Of a stretch of DNA of 64,000 nt, positions 26,010 to 34,888 are shown in pieces. Each line of letters begins with the position of its first letter. Position 1 is the first letter of the stretch. The stretch is taken from assembly GCA_963849095.1 (NCBI GenBank), contig CAWKGA010000001.1, positions 558,001-622,000 of the forward strand, written 5' to 3'. The notes beneath the pieces were generated by a model, which made no database searches, was not told the origin of the DNA, and saw only the letters and a program-made list of their open reading frames with translations. Source of the DNA: JASHUC01 sp963849095. GTDB lineage: Bacteria > Pseudomonadota > Gammaproteobacteria > Steroidobacterales > Steroidobacteraceae. The position numbers and the translations under genes are program-made.

Positions 26010-27155
26010 GTGAGATTCCTCCCGCTAGTCTGGTCCGGTCTCTGGCGTAAGCCGGTGCGAACGGCGCTGATCTTCCTTCAGGTCACCGTGGCCTTCGCGC
26101 TGTTCGGGGTCCTGCAGGGCATGAAGACGGGCGTGGAAGAGGCCATCGCGAAGGTCCGAGCGGATGTGCTGTTCGTGGGGCCGAGCGTTCAAGGTGCGGC
26201 GCGTTTGCCCTTTGCCAACGTCCAGCGGCTCAAGTCAATCCCCGGCGTAGAGACGGTGTCGTTCGCCGATGGCTGGGTCGGGACCTACCAGAAGCCGAAC
26301 GAGGTTGTGTTCGCGCTGGCGATCGAGCCGACAGCCATCTGGTCGACGCTCGTTCCGGACTTGTTCCAAGTGCTGCCCAAGGACCTCGAGGCCCTCCGCA
26401 GGACTCGGACCGGCGCGCTGATCACCGCGGACACCGGCAAGAAATACGGCTGGCACGTCGGGGACCGGATCGCCCTCACCTCGAACACTCTCCAGGCCAA
26501 TGGTTCGGGAACCTGGGTTTTCGACATCGTGGGCACGGTCACGGATCACGAGATTGGCGAGGGGGGGCTAATCGTCATCAATTACACCTATCTGGATGAA
26601 GCGAGGAAGCTCGACAAGGGTACGGTGCGCAACTTCTACGTCGTCGTTTCCGATCCCAAACAGGCGGAGGCCGTGAGCGACACCATCGACCGCGCTTTCG
26701 CCAACTCAGCGGCGGGAACGAGCACGCATTCGTTTCGCGACGGCGCACAGCAGGAGATGCAGTCGATCGGCGATGTGAACTTCGCCATCCGCGCCATCGT
26801 GAGTGCGGTGCTCGTCGCCCTGCTGTTCTCCATCTCCACGATGATGATGCAGTCCATTCGCGAGCGCACGCCCGAGCTCGCCGTACTGAAGACGCTCGGC
26901 TTCGGCGATCGAACGGTCTTTGTCATCGTCGCGGCAGAGTCGCTGCTCACGTGCATTGCCGCCTCGCTCGCGGGCCTCGGGTTGGCATGGTTCGCGTTTC
27001 CCCTCGCGGCGAAGTACGTGGCCGGGCTCACGATGCCGCTCGTGGTCGTGGAGCTCGGTGTCGTCGGGGCCGTGCTCGTAGGGCTGATCAGTGTGAGCGT
27101 GCCGGGTTATCGTGCGGCGAGGCTCAATATCGTCGATGCGCTGGCGGGCAGGTAG
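26010..27155 (+). CDS. ABC transporter permease (FtsX/MacB type)
   Basis: This is an inner-membrane permease of the MacB/FtsX superfamily, which does mechanical work on envelope substrates rather than classical import. GTG 26010 starts the frame. One N-terminal membrane helix (TALIFLQVTVAFALFGVL) is followed by a large periplasmic domain (about 45-265) and three C-terminal helices. The segment RERTPELAVLKTLGFGDRTV is the coupling region typical of the family. It has 381 residues. The partner permease follows after 7 bases. No ATP-binding subunit or membrane-fusion protein lies nearby. Confidence 0.88.
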   Translation: MRFLPLVWSGLWRKPVRTALIFLQVTVAFALFGVLQGMKTGVEEAIAKVRADVLFVGPSVQGAARLPFANVQRLKSIPGVETVSFADGWVGTYQKPNEVVFALAIEPTAIWSTLVPDLFQVLPKDLEALRRTRTGALITADTGKKYGWHVGDRIALTSNTLQANGSGTWVFDIVGTVTDHEIGEGGLIVINYTYLDEARKLDKGTVRNFYVVVSDPKQAEAVSDTIDRAFANSAAGTSTHSFRDGAQQEMQSIGDVNFAIRAIVSAVLVALLFSISTMMMQSIRERTPELAVLKTLGFGDRTVFVIVAAESLLTCIAASLAGLGLAWFAFPLAAKYVAGLTMPLVVVELGVVGAVLVGLISVSVPGYRAARLNIVDALAGR

Positions 27156-27162
27156 ACGTGCT

Positions 27163-28332
27163 GTGAGCTTCTTCAAACAACTGGGGATGTTGCTGCGTAT
27201 GAACCTGCTGAGCGTGCCGCAGCGCCTGGGGCTGGTGTGCACCACGGTCATCGGCGTCACGTGCGCTGTAGGCGTGCTGGTCTCCATGCTCGCGATGGGC
27301 GTCGGTGCGCGGCGGGAAGCGATGGGCAACGTTCGTCCTGACCGTGCGAGCCTGCTGAGCGTCGGCGCTCTACAGCCGGGACAAAGCAGCATCCCGAAGG
27401 ACACGGCCGTGCTGGTTCGCGATCTCCCCGGCATACGACGCAATGCCAAAGGTGAGCCGATCGCGGTGCCGCAGGTGTTCATGGGCATGCAGGCCCGGAA
27501 GAAAGGGTCCGGTACCTTGGTCGGCTTCTCCATCGTGGGCTCGGGCGCGGGCCTCACCGACTATACCCCGGAGCTGCGCCTCACTTCGGGGCGCATGTTC
27601 CGACCCGGTCTGCGCGAGCTGATCGCGAGCAACTACTGTGCGCGCGAGTACGAGCACTTCGGCGTGGGGGACAAGCGGCTGATACAGGGCGGTGACTGGC
27701 TCGTCGTCGGGAACTTCGACCTCGGGCGCACCGGCGGGACCTGCGTCGCGTATGCCGATGCCAACACTCTTCTCTCCGCCTTCGGGCGTGACAATTACAA
27801 CGAGGTCAACGTGATGCTGCAGTCGCCCGCGGCGTTCACTGAGCTGGACAATGCAATCAAGGCGAATCCAGTGCTCCACGTCGAAGCCAAGCGCGAAGCA
27901 GAGCTGGTCGCGGCGGGCATGGAGCAACTGAACGGCATACTGAACTTCGTCGCCTACTTCGTCGGCGCCATTCTGGCGGTGGCGGCCACGATCGGGGCGG
28001 CCAATTCCCTCTATGCCGTGGTAGACGGTCGCCGTCGCGAGCTCGCCACGTTGCGCGCCGTCGGGTTTGGCGGCCTGCCTGTCATTGCATCGCTATTGTC
28101 GGAGGCCATGCTTCTGGCGCTTCCCGGAGCCGGAATCGGCGCGGGACTCGCCTGGCTCTTCTTCAATGGCCGGGCGGCCAGCCCCTTCGGATTTCAGTTT
28201 CACCTTGCAGTCACTCCGTCGCTGGCCCTGTTGGGCGTCGGTTGGGCACTGTGTATGGGCCTGATCGGCGGGTTGCTGCCGGCGGTTCGAGCTGCCCGCG
28301 TGCCGGTAACCGTCGCGCTGCGCGCGACGTGA
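27163..28332 (+). CDS. ABC transporter permease (FtsX/MacB type), second subunit
   Basis: Second permease of the pair, 389 residues from GTG 27163; the frame stays open further upstream but overlaps the first permease. It has the same architecture: an N-terminal helix (GLVCTTVIGVTCAVGVLVSM), a periplasmic domain and three C-terminal helices. The coupling segment is DGRRRELATLRAVGFG and the ending is LPAVRAARVPVTVALRAT. A heteromeric exporter would need an ATPase encoded elsewhere. Confidence 0.88.
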   Translation: MSFFKQLGMLLRMNLLSVPQRLGLVCTTVIGVTCAVGVLVSMLAMGVGARREAMGNVRPDRASLLSVGALQPGQSSIPKDTAVLVRDLPGIRRNAKGEPIAVPQVFMGMQARKKGSGTLVGFSIVGSGAGLTDYTPELRLTSGRMFRPGLRELIASNYCAREYEHFGVGDKRLIQGGDWLVVGNFDLGRTGGTCVAYADANTLLSAFGRDNYNEVNVMLQSPAAFTELDNAIKANPVLHVEAKREAELVAAGMEQLNGILNFVAYFVGAILAVAATIGAANSLYAVVDGRRRELATLRAVGFGGLPVIASLLSEAMLLALPGAGIGAGLAWLFFNGRAASPFGFQFHLAVTPSLALLGVGWALCMGLIGGLLPAVRAARVPVTVALRAT

Positions 28333-28426
28333 CCATCGGCGTTCGCGAGGACGCAAGGGATGATCCGCAATCTTTCTGATCATGCGGCGAATGAACGCAT
28401 CTTCGGGATCCCGTCGAGCTTGAGAG

Positions 28427-28446
28427 TGTAGCCTCGTAACGCTACA
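28427..28446. promoter_or_regulatory. Inverted repeat before the Phd-type antitoxin gene
   Basis: TGTAGC (28427-28432) and GCTACA (28441-28446) form perfect arms around 8 bases, ending 9 bases before the ATG. This is a likely operator for the antitoxin-toxin pair 28456-29174. Confidence 0.5.
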
Positions 28447-28455
28447 TTGATTCTC

Positions 28456-28752
28456 ATGAAAACGGTCGGTATACGAGAGCTCAAGAACCGGCTGAGCGAA
28501 TACCTGCGAGAGGTCCGCCGCGGCGAAAGCGTCTTGGTCACGAATCGTGGGGAGGTCGTCGCCGAGTTCTCTCCTCCGAGACATAACGCCGCCGAGACCG
28601 GTGTTCCGCCGGCCCTGTTGGCCTTGGCGAGACGAGGTCTGGTCACGCTTGGAACGCCCGGCGAGGGCGCGTTGTACAAGGCCATGCCTCGTTCGCGCCG
28701 CAGCCGTCGAAGCGCTGCGCAGCTGCTCGACGAGGAGCGCGGTTCGCGATGA
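28456..28752 (+). CDS. Type II antitoxin, Phd/YefM family
   Basis: This 98-residue antitoxin starts at ATG 28456. The N-terminus MKTVGIRELKNRLSEYLREV and the segment GESVLVTNRGEVVAEF are the Phd/YefM DNA-binding fold. The basic C-terminus (RSRRSRRSAAQLL) would contact the toxin. Its stop overlaps the toxin's ATG (ATGA at 28749-28752), and an inverted repeat lies just upstream. Confidence 0.9.
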   Translation: MKTVGIRELKNRLSEYLREVRRGESVLVTNRGEVVAEFSPPRHNAAETGVPPALLALARRGLVTLGTPGEGALYKAMPRSRRSRRSAAQLLDEERGSR

Positions 28753-29174
28753 ATTTATTTGCTGAATCGGGCGCTGTTCTGGCGTGGCTGCTGGATGAGG
28801 AGACCGCTCCCAAAGTCCGCGAGCTGCTGAGCGGCGCAGAGATCATCGTTGCGTCCGATTTGACGCTCAACGAGTGCGATCGCGTGCTTATACGTGTGGT
28901 CACGGTGGGTGAGCTGACGGAGGCGGAGGCGGCGGACCGCCGCGCACAACTGTCGACCGCTGCTTCGCGCTGGCACGTACTGCGAATCGCACAGGAGGTA
29001 GCTGACCGCGCCCGACAGCCGTTTCCAGGAGAGCCGATTCGAACCCTCGATGCAATCCATCTGGCCTCGACGCTCACGGCCCGCAGTACCATAAGAGGGC
29101 TCAATTTGTTGAGCCTCGACGACGGCGTCCGAAACGCGGCGAGGAGGCTTGGGATCGAGGTATTGCCGCACTAG
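28749..29174 (+). CDS. PIN-domain toxin, VapC-like
   Basis: A 141-residue PIN ribonuclease toxin overlapping its antitoxin gene by 4 bases. Expected acidic residues are present: E6 (AESGAVLAWL, taking the place of the more common Asp), E42 (TLNECDR), D101 (RTLDAIHLA) and D124/D125 (LSLDDGVR). The complete site suggests an active enzyme. It is the second of three PIN modules in about 9 kb. Confidence 0.9.
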   Translation: MNLFAESGAVLAWLLDEETAPKVRELLSGAEIIVASDLTLNECDRVLIRVVTVGELTEAEAADRRAQLSTAASRWHVLRIAQEVADRARQPFPGEPIRTLDAIHLASTLTARSTIRGLNLLSLDDGVRNAARRLGIEVLPH

Positions 29175-29281
29175 ATTGATCGTGTCGCGGCACGTGCGGC
29201 CGTCATGCGGAAGAGGACGCCGAGATCCGTGCCAGCTCGTGCGCATCCGCCCACGTTGCCCGTCGCGGCCAGGAAGGGGTT

Positions 29282-29836
29282 ATGTCACTCGTACGCGGGC
29301 TCTTGGACCGGTTGCTGCTCATCTCGGCCGTGGTGGCGGGCGGCTTGGTGCCAGGCTTCATCTCACAGTACCGCCAGAGGCTCGGCGGGCGGCTTGATCA
29401 GGCGCGGCTCGATCTCACACTCTGGCAGAAAATCGCCGATCAGTTCTTCCACGGCGACATCGGCAAACTGATCCAGTATCACCTCCAGAGCAAGGATCCG
29501 ACGTTCCACTCCGAGGGCGCGGCGATCCGCTCGCTCGTCGCTACAGTCGCGCACTTGCAGAGCGAAGTCGCGGCGCTTCACGGCAATCTGTTCCAACAAG
29601 CGGGATATCTGGCGCTGCACGCAGACCCGGATCTCCTGCGCGCGACGCTCGGCGACTGGGTGCCAACGTTCGGTCTATCGGGTGAGGCGATTCTGTTCGC
29701 GCTCGCCTCTGCGGCGGCCCTCTGGCTGATTTTCCACGCATTCTGGTGGCTCGGCGCCCTCAGCGGCCGGCGGCTGTCGGCCCGCCGCCGGCGACTTCGG
29801 TCAATGCCTGCGAAAGATACTCCGGTCACTCGGTAG
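29282..29836 (+). CDS. DUF2937 family membrane protein
   Basis: This 184-residue protein of unknown function has an N-terminal membrane helix (LLISAVVAGGLVPGFI), the characteristic FISQYRQRLGGRLDQA region and a central soluble part. A second hydrophobic segment (AILFALASAAALWLIFHAFWW) near residues 135-158 is followed by a very basic tail. It fits DUF2937 by this architecture; the role is not known. Confidence 0.78.
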   Translation: MSLVRGLLDRLLLISAVVAGGLVPGFISQYRQRLGGRLDQARLDLTLWQKIADQFFHGDIGKLIQYHLQSKDPTFHSEGAAIRSLVATVAHLQSEVAALHGNLFQQAGYLALHADPDLLRATLGDWVPTFGLSGEAILFALASAAALWLIFHAFWWLGALSGRRLSARRRRLRSMPAKDTPVTR

Positions 29837-29879
29837 CAAGCCGCGATTCGAAGGCGCGCAATTCCCCCAGCAGTCCCGC

Positions 29880-30131
29880 CTACTTGCGTGCCGGTAAGCG
29901 GCGCCGCCGAGCACCGCTGTAGTGCCGATCCAGCGCATCGAGCACGGCCAGTCCCCGCTCGCGCGATCCGCGCGCCTGAGCGCCGCGGAAGTACACTTCA
30001 GCGTCGTGTTGGGCGACGGCGATGGTCGCCATTTCATCCAAAAGGCGGTTGACGGAGATACCGCGCGCCTTGGCGATCTGGCGCAGCCGCTCGTGTTTGT
30101 CATCCGGCAATCGCAGCGTGACCACGGACAT
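29880..30131 (-). CDS. Ribbon-helix-helix antitoxin-like protein
   Basis: This 83-residue protein (MSVVTLRLPDDKHERLRQIA) has the N-terminal strand plus two helices (GISVNRLLDEMATIAV) typical of CopG-type antitoxins. The C-terminus is basic. It lies 12 bases downstream of a PIN toxin gene on the same strand, so here the toxin gene comes first, the reverse of the other two modules. Confidence 0.82.
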   Translation of the reverse strand: MSVVTLRLPDDKHERLRQIAKARGISVNRLLDEMATIAVAQHDAEVYFRGAQARGSRERGLAVLDALDRHYSGARRRRLPARK

Positions 30132-30143
30132 TGTCGTACTCCT

Positions 30144-30569
30144 TCAATGATTCAGCGAAGCGAGGTACTCGATGGGGCTGCCGACGCGTACCTGGGGGAA
30201 CGCGAGCTCACCGCGTTTGAGGTCTCGCACGTTCCAGCTCCCGATCCATGAAGCCTGCCCGGTCACCGCGAGCTCCACGATGTGATTGTCCGATTCGTCG
30301 GGCAGATTCGGTCGCCATAGAAAGTAGGACGTAATCCACTCGGCACTCGCGCACAGCGCATCGAACAGCGTGGACCGCTCACGAGCGGACACGGGCGAAC
30401 CCTCGAAGAGGTCCTCGCGGGCGAGCACGTCGCGAAACTCCGCAAAGAGCGCTGGACCGAGCAGCAGCGTATCGGTTCCTTTCAAGCACCGCCGCAGCAC
30501 CTCGCGATTGGCGCCTTCCGGGCTCATCACGGCTCCGACCAAGACGTTCGTGTCCACCACGATCCGCAT
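30144..30569 (-). CDS. PIN-domain toxin (putative toxin component family)
   Basis: This 141-residue PIN protein starts at ATG 30569 (MRIVVDTNVLVGAVMSPEG). Acids present are D6, E44 (FAEFRDVL), D91/D94 (LPDESDNHIVELA) and D116. The pattern DESDNHIVELAV matches the family usually named putative toxin-antitoxin system toxin component, PIN family. A longer frame back to 30620 has no homology. The antitoxin gene follows 12 bases downstream. Confidence 0.88.
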   Translation of the reverse strand: MRIVVDTNVLVGAVMSPEGANREVLRRCLKGTDTLLLGPALFAEFRDVLAREDLFEGSPVSARERSTLFDALCASAEWITSYFLWRPNLPDESDNHIVELAVTGQASWIGSWNVRDLKRGELAFPQVRVGSPIEYLASLNH

Positions 30570-30877
30570 GACGCATGATAGCACCGGCGGTGTCACAAGT
30601 GATAGCGCGGGCGACAGCATGGGCCCGGGGGCCGGAGCCCCGATGGTGCGTCGGCGCTCAAGGTGGCGCGGTCCTGGTTTGGCCCGTGGCGCTTCACCGT
30701 GCGTGCGCGCTAACAGCGAAATTCATCGCATCTTGACGGCGGGACTGCCGCCAGCGACCATGATGGCTCGTTCACCGCGCCTCGCGGTGGCCGCGGTACC
30801 GCCGCGGTAGATTGAACGCCCTGGCTGTGGCTGGGGCGGGATATCTGCCGCGGGGCGTCTTCAACCAGGAGACGCTC
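30570..30877. other. Divergent intergenic region with TGATAGC repeats
   Basis: This gap separates the leftward PIN toxin from the rightward dioxygenase. TGATAGC occurs twice in direct orientation (30576-30582 and 30600-30606), 24 bases apart and just upstream of the toxin start, possibly operator half-sites. AGGAG before the dioxygenase start is the only other clear signal. Confidence 0.4.
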
Positions 30878-31702
30878 ATGCCCAGTACCTCGATACTCAC
30901 GCGAGAGCAGCTCGACGAGTTTGACCGCCGAGGCGTCTTGCGCCTGGTCGCTCTGTTGTCCGCCGATAGAGTGCGCCGCGCACGCGAGCACGTGCAGCGC
31001 CGACTCGCGCCACCAGGGCTGTGGCGCGAGGGTGCATGGCACCTTCAGAGCATCCCGAGGCCGCAATGGCCGGCCACCGGTTTGAAGACCTCGAAGGTGA
31101 TCGGCAACAAGCACCCGGACGTGCAGGCGCTGGTCGAGGAGCCCGCACTCCTCGCGGCCGTCGATGCGCTGCTGGGCGGGCGTGCGTTCGACCGCACGGC
31201 GTTCAGACGGCCGCAGATTCTCCTCACGCTGCCGAACTCGGACACATGGATGGTGCCGACGGAGTGGCACGTAGACAGTCCGCGATTGGCAAGTGGCAGG
31301 CGCTCCGGCGTGCAGCTCTTCACGTTTCTCGACACCGTCGAGCCTCGCGGCGGCGGCACGCTCGTGATCCCCGGCTCGCACCGTTTGTTGAACGATGGGC
31401 GGTTCATCAGAGCCCAGGAGCTGAGACGTCTCCTCTGTCGGGAAGCCTTCTTTCGCCAACTGTGCTCCAGAGCGCCTGCGAGTGCGGACGATCGCGCGCG
31501 CTTGCTGGACCAAGGGGGCGCAGTGGGCGACGTTGCGCTTGAACTGGTGGAGCTGACCGGCGCGCCGGGCGACGCCTACTTGACGGATTTGCGGGTGCTG
31601 CACTCGGGCGCTCCCAACGCCGCCGATCGTCCGCGCATGATGGCGACCCATCGATTCGTGCTCGCGGACGTGATGCAGGAGCTAACCGAGGCTCAAGGGT
31701 AG
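30878..31702 (+). CDS. Phytanoyl-CoA dioxygenase (PhyH) family protein
   Basis: A non-haem Fe(II)/2-oxoglutarate dioxygenase. ATG 30878 follows AGGAGA by 5 bases and gives 274 residues. The iron-binding facial triad is visible as H131 and D133 (EWHVDSPR) and H242 (RVLHSGAPN), with R254 of the following ADRPRMM likely binding 2-oxoglutarate. The jelly-roll segments GVQLFTFLDTVEPRGGGTLVIPGSH fit the family. Substrate unknown; it stands alone. Confidence 0.85.
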   Translation: MPSTSILTREQLDEFDRRGVLRLVALLSADRVRRAREHVQRRLAPPGLWREGAWHLQSIPRPQWPATGLKTSKVIGNKHPDVQALVEEPALLAAVDALLGGRAFDRTAFRRPQILLTLPNSDTWMVPTEWHVDSPRLASGRRSGVQLFTFLDTVEPRGGGTLVIPGSHRLLNDGRFIRAQELRRLLCREAFFRQLCSRAPASADDRARLLDQGGAVGDVALELVELTGAPGDAYLTDLRVLHSGAPNAADRPRMMATHRFVLADVMQELTEAQG

Positions 31703-31786
31703 GAGTGACTCGGCTAGAATGCGTGCGTCCTGGAGGCGCCTCGCCTGCGTGAGTCAACGTCGATATTCGATAGAAGGATCCGCATC

Positions 31787-32311
31787 ATGAAACATCGAAG
31801 AGGGTTACTGGGTCTTATCCTGATCGGCCTCGCGGTGGCAGCTCACGCGCAGGTCCCGCCGGTTGCGAATCCCGATCAACTCTCCATGCTGAAGAGCGAC
31901 AATCCGGTCCTCGCGAGGAACAAGCGGCTGGTATTCGACTTCTGGCGGATCGTGTTCGAAGGCGGACACATGGACAAGGCGCCGCAGTACATGGAGCCGA
32001 CCTATATCCAGCACAACCCCAACGTGCAGTCGGGACGCGCCGCGTTCATCGCCGTCATCGGCAAGGCGCGCCCGCCCAAACCGGTCGCACCGAGAATCAA
32101 GGTCCCCGTGATCTCGATCATCGCCGAGGGAGACTTCGTCACGGTGAGCACCGTGCGCAAGGTCCGGGACCCCAGCAATCCCAGTCACATCTACTACATG
32201 ACCTGGTTTGACATGTTTCGCATCGATGACAAGGGCCTGATCGCCGAGCACTGGGACTCCTCGCCGTTGTGGGTCGGTGGCGGGCCGCCGGGACGGGAGT
32301 TTCTTCCGTGA
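31787..32311 (+). CDS. Exported SnoaL/NTF2-like protein
   Basis: A 174-residue protein with a signal peptide ending near residue 21 (LIGLAVAAHAQ). It has a SnoaL/NTF2-like cone fold pattern (NKRLVFDFWRIVFEGGHMDKAPQYM, YIQHNPNVQSGRAAFIAVI, DMFRIDDKGLIAEHWD). Such proteins bind or modify small molecules; no specific activity can be read from the sequence. It lies alone, 84 bases after the dioxygenase gene. Confidence 0.8.
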   Translation: MKHRRGLLGLILIGLAVAAHAQVPPVANPDQLSMLKSDNPVLARNKRLVFDFWRIVFEGGHMDKAPQYMEPTYIQHNPNVQSGRAAFIAVIGKARPPKPVAPRIKVPVISIIAEGDFVTVSTVRKVRDPSNPSHIYYMTWFDMFRIDDKGLIAEHWDSSPLWVGGGPPGREFLP

Positions 32312-32468
32312 CACTCGCGGAGTCGATCGACATCAGTGATGACCAAGAGCAAAATTGTGGTGCCTGACAGGCTGCGCCGCCCGCTATGTGCAATGTCGCT
32401 CGTCGGCGACAATCGACCGTCAACCCGGGTGCCGAGCGGCCGTTAATCTCAAATGACCTGACACACTA

Positions 32469-32855
32469 ATGGAGGTTGCCTTGAAATCCATGCTCCCCAC
32501 TGCTGGAGTTTCCGACACGAGCCCAGCCGCAGCAATCAAATGGCTCCGGATAGGCTCGGTGGCTCTGCCGGCCCTGGCGGCGACACTTTTCCTCGGCATG
32601 ACGTCGCCCGCTTTCTCGGCCATCGGAATCGATATTCAAATTGCGCCGCCGCCTCCTCCTCCAAACATCATCGTACCCGCGCCACGCGTGGGCTTCGTGT
32701 GGGCGCCAGGCTACTGGCAATGGAACGGTCAGCGGCACGTCTGGGTGGAGGGTCGGTGGCTGCGGGAGCACCCCGGCCATCACTGGGTGCCGGAGCACTG
32801 GGTCGAGCACCACGGACACTACCGGTTCGTGCAGGGTCACTGGGCTCGCGGCTAA
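32469..32855 (+). CDS. Exported YXWGXW-repeat protein
   Basis: A 128-residue exported protein with a hydrophobic signal (VALPALAATLFLGMTSPAFS), a run of prolines (APPPPPPNIIVPAP), then aromatic repeats of the type PGYWQWNGQRHVWVEGRW and HWVEHHGHYRFVQGHW. The spacing resembles YXWGXW repeat proteins of Proteobacteria, whose function is unknown. It is histidine- and tryptophan-rich. The start may be ATG 32469 or the internal ATG 32490. Confidence 0.78.
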   Translation: MEVALKSMLPTAGVSDTSPAAAIKWLRIGSVALPALAATLFLGMTSPAFSAIGIDIQIAPPPPPPNIIVPAPRVGFVWAPGYWQWNGQRHVWVEGRWLREHPGHHWVPEHWVEHHGHYRFVQGHWARG

Positions 32856-32984
32856 TTCGAGCAGGGCGGCATCGCGGGGGGTCCGCTCGGACCCCCTCGC
32901 GATCTTCCGCGCTTTCGGCCGGTGAGCCGCGTGTTTGCCCCTGCGTCGCTTCCCGGCCGCGCCGTCTTTCGCCATGCTAACGCG

Positions 32985-33440
32985 ATGGACGGCCCAACCG
33001 ATGCGGATTTCATGCGGCGCGCACTCGAGCTCGCGGCGGCGGCTCAGGCGCGCGGTGAGGTACCCGTTGGCGCGGTGCTGGTGCGGGATGGGATCATCGT
33101 CGCGGAGGGGGCCAATCGACCGATCGAGTCGCACGACCCTACCGCTCACGCCGAAGTAGAAGCGCTGCGGGCGGGCGGTGCGGCGCTCGGCACCTACAGG
33201 CTCACCGACACCACGCTGTACGTCACGCTGGAGCCGTGTGTGATGTGCGCTTCGGCGATCGTCCACGCTCGCGTGCGCCGCCTGGTGTTCGGCGCGTGGG
33301 ATCCGCGGGCGGGCGGCGCCGGCAGTCTCCTCAACGTTCTCACCCTGCCGGGACTCAACCACCGAGTCGATGTGTTCGGCGGAGTGCTGATGGATGAGTG
33401 CAGCGCGATGATGAGCCGGTTCTTCGCCGAGCGGCGCTGA
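32985..33440 (+). CDS. tadA: tRNA-specific adenosine deaminase TadA
   Basis: TadA converts the wobble adenosine of tRNA-Arg(ACG) to inosine. The zinc site is intact: H55-A-E57 (TAHAEVEAL) and C85/C88 (LEPCVMCASA). ATG 32985 gives 151 residues starting MDGPTDADFMRRALELA; a GTG at 32922 is a possible longer start but adds no homology. It converges with mltF. Confidence 0.95.
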   Translation: MDGPTDADFMRRALELAAAAQARGEVPVGAVLVRDGIIVAEGANRPIESHDPTAHAEVEALRAGGAALGTYRLTDTTLYVTLEPCVMCASAIVHARVRRLVFGAWDPRAGGAGSLLNVLTLPGLNHRVDVFGGVLMDECSAMMSRFFAERR

Positions 33441-33457
33441 GGCGTGAGCCGCCGGTC

Positions 33458-34888
33458 CTAAGCTTCCGGCTGCACCCGCGTCGCCTGGCCCGCGATCGCG
33501 GCGGGCGCCTGCCACTCGAGCAGCTTCAGGAAGCGCTGGATGTGCTCCACGTACTGCACCGGCTCCCAGCCTCGGCAGTAGCCGCGCTTGACGCGCTGGT
33601 ACCATTCCTCGTTGGCGAGCAGGGGAAGCTGCTGCCGCACGTCGGTCCACGAGTCGGGATTCTCACCGCGCATCTGCGTGAGGACGCGAGCGTCCTCGAG
33701 GTGTCCGAATCCGACGTTGTACGCCGCAACGGCGAACCACATCCGGTCCGGCTCCGGGATGCGCTCGGGGATCTTGCCGAGCACCTCGAGAAAGTACCGG
33801 GCGCCGGCGAGAACGTTCTGGCGCGCGTCCGTGCGGTCCCGCACTCCGAGGGACTGCGCCGTGCCGGCGGTCAGCATCATGAGCCCCCGGGCTCCGTTCG
33901 GCGACTGCGCGGTGGGGTCCCACTGCGATTCCTGGTAGGCGATGGCCGCGAGCAATCGCCAGTCGACGCCCGTTTTGGCGGCCGCTTGTTCGAAGAGGGT
34001 CCGATAGAGCGGCAGGCGCGAGGTGACGAGCTCGTCGAACTTGCGCGACTCCTCGTAGCCGAATTGGTGAGAATCTCCCGAGCTCAAGTTGCCGAGCCTC
34101 GCGAGCTCCCCGGACTCGCCGATGTCCCGGAAGAAGCGGTTCACCTGCGCGTACAGCTGAGGGGCTCCCCGGCGCACCACCCACTGCACGGGACGGCCGT
34201 CCGACAGGGCGAAGCCCTCCGCCACGTTCGGATACAGGTGCTGGGAGAAGGAGAACTCCCGGGCATCGACGAGGGCGTACTGCGCGTCGCCGTTCTCCAC
34301 GTCCTCAACGGGGTCTGCGGCTCGCGGCGCGGTCTCGATCCAGCTGAGCGCCGGCGCGACCGTGTGCTTCAGCCGCTTGAGGAGCTCCTCCTGGGGACTC
34401 TCCGCGCGGACCGAGAGCTTGGCGGATTCGATCTGGATGGCATCGCGCGGCCGGGGGGTGCCCCGGCGGTAGACGACGATCTGGGGAATGTGGTCGTAGA
34501 CATCGGCCGGCACGCCGGCTTCGCGCCAAGCGGCGTCCGCCGTGATTTGCGCTGCAGCAATATCGGCCCGTCCGGAAGCGAGCTCGGCTTGCATCGCCTG
34601 GACGCTCGCGACTGGATACATGTACAGGCTGACGCCCAGCCGCTGGGCGAACTCCGAAGCAAGCCTGAACTCCAGGCCCTCGGCCCGATTCGGGCCCAGG
34701 TAGTAGGAGGTGGGGCTATTGAGCGTGACGACCCTCAGCTCCGCGGGGGAGTGGAAGGGCTCACGCATCGGCGGCCGCGGGGTGCAGCTGCCGACCAGAG
34801 CCAGCACGGCTATGGCGAGCGGCGTTCGCAAGAGGCCCGTTGGCCGTCCTACCCCGAAAGCATGTCTCAGCCGGCGATGCATCGGCAC
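33458..34888 (-). CDS. mltF: Membrane-bound lytic murein transglycosylase F
   Basis: MltF cleaves peptidoglycan glycan strands with formation of 1,6-anhydromuramic acid. The 476-residue protein has a lipoprotein signal ending at C35 (LALVGSCTP), a regulatory solute-binding-like domain (about 50-270, LRVVTLNSPTSYYLGPN) and a C-terminal lysozyme-like domain. The latter has the catalytic glutamate in AYQESQWDPTAQSPNGARG and the motif AVAAYNVGFGHLEDAR. It converges on tadA, 17 bases apart. Confidence 0.96.
   Translation of the reverse strand: MPMHRRLRHAFGVGRPTGLLRTPLAIAVLALVGSCTPRPPMREPFHSPAELRVVTLNSPTSYYLGPNRAEGLEFRLASEFAQRLGVSLYMYPVASVQAMQAELASGRADIAAAQITADAAWREAGVPADVYDHIPQIVVYRRGTPRPRDAIQIESAKLSVRAESPQEELLKRLKHTVAPALSWIETAPRAADPVEDVENGDAQYALVDAREFSFSQHLYPNVAEGFALSDGRPVQWVVRRGAPQLYAQVNRFFRDIGESGELARLGNLSSGDSHQFGYEESRKFDELVTSRLPLYRTLFEQAAAKTGVDWRLLAAIAYQESQWDPTAQSPNGARGLMMLTAGTAQSLGVRDRTDARQNVLAGARYFLEVLGKIPERIPEPDRMWFAVAAYNVGFGHLEDARVLTQMRGENPDSWTDVRQQLPLLANEEWYQRVKRGYCRGWEPVQYVEHIQRFLKLLEWQAPAAIAGQATRVQPEA

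Noticed and set aside
25897..26013. 38-codon leader peptide before the permease gene
   Set aside because: The frame ends at the permease start and could be a leader, but there is no ribosome-binding site, regulatory codon run or attenuator hairpin to support it.
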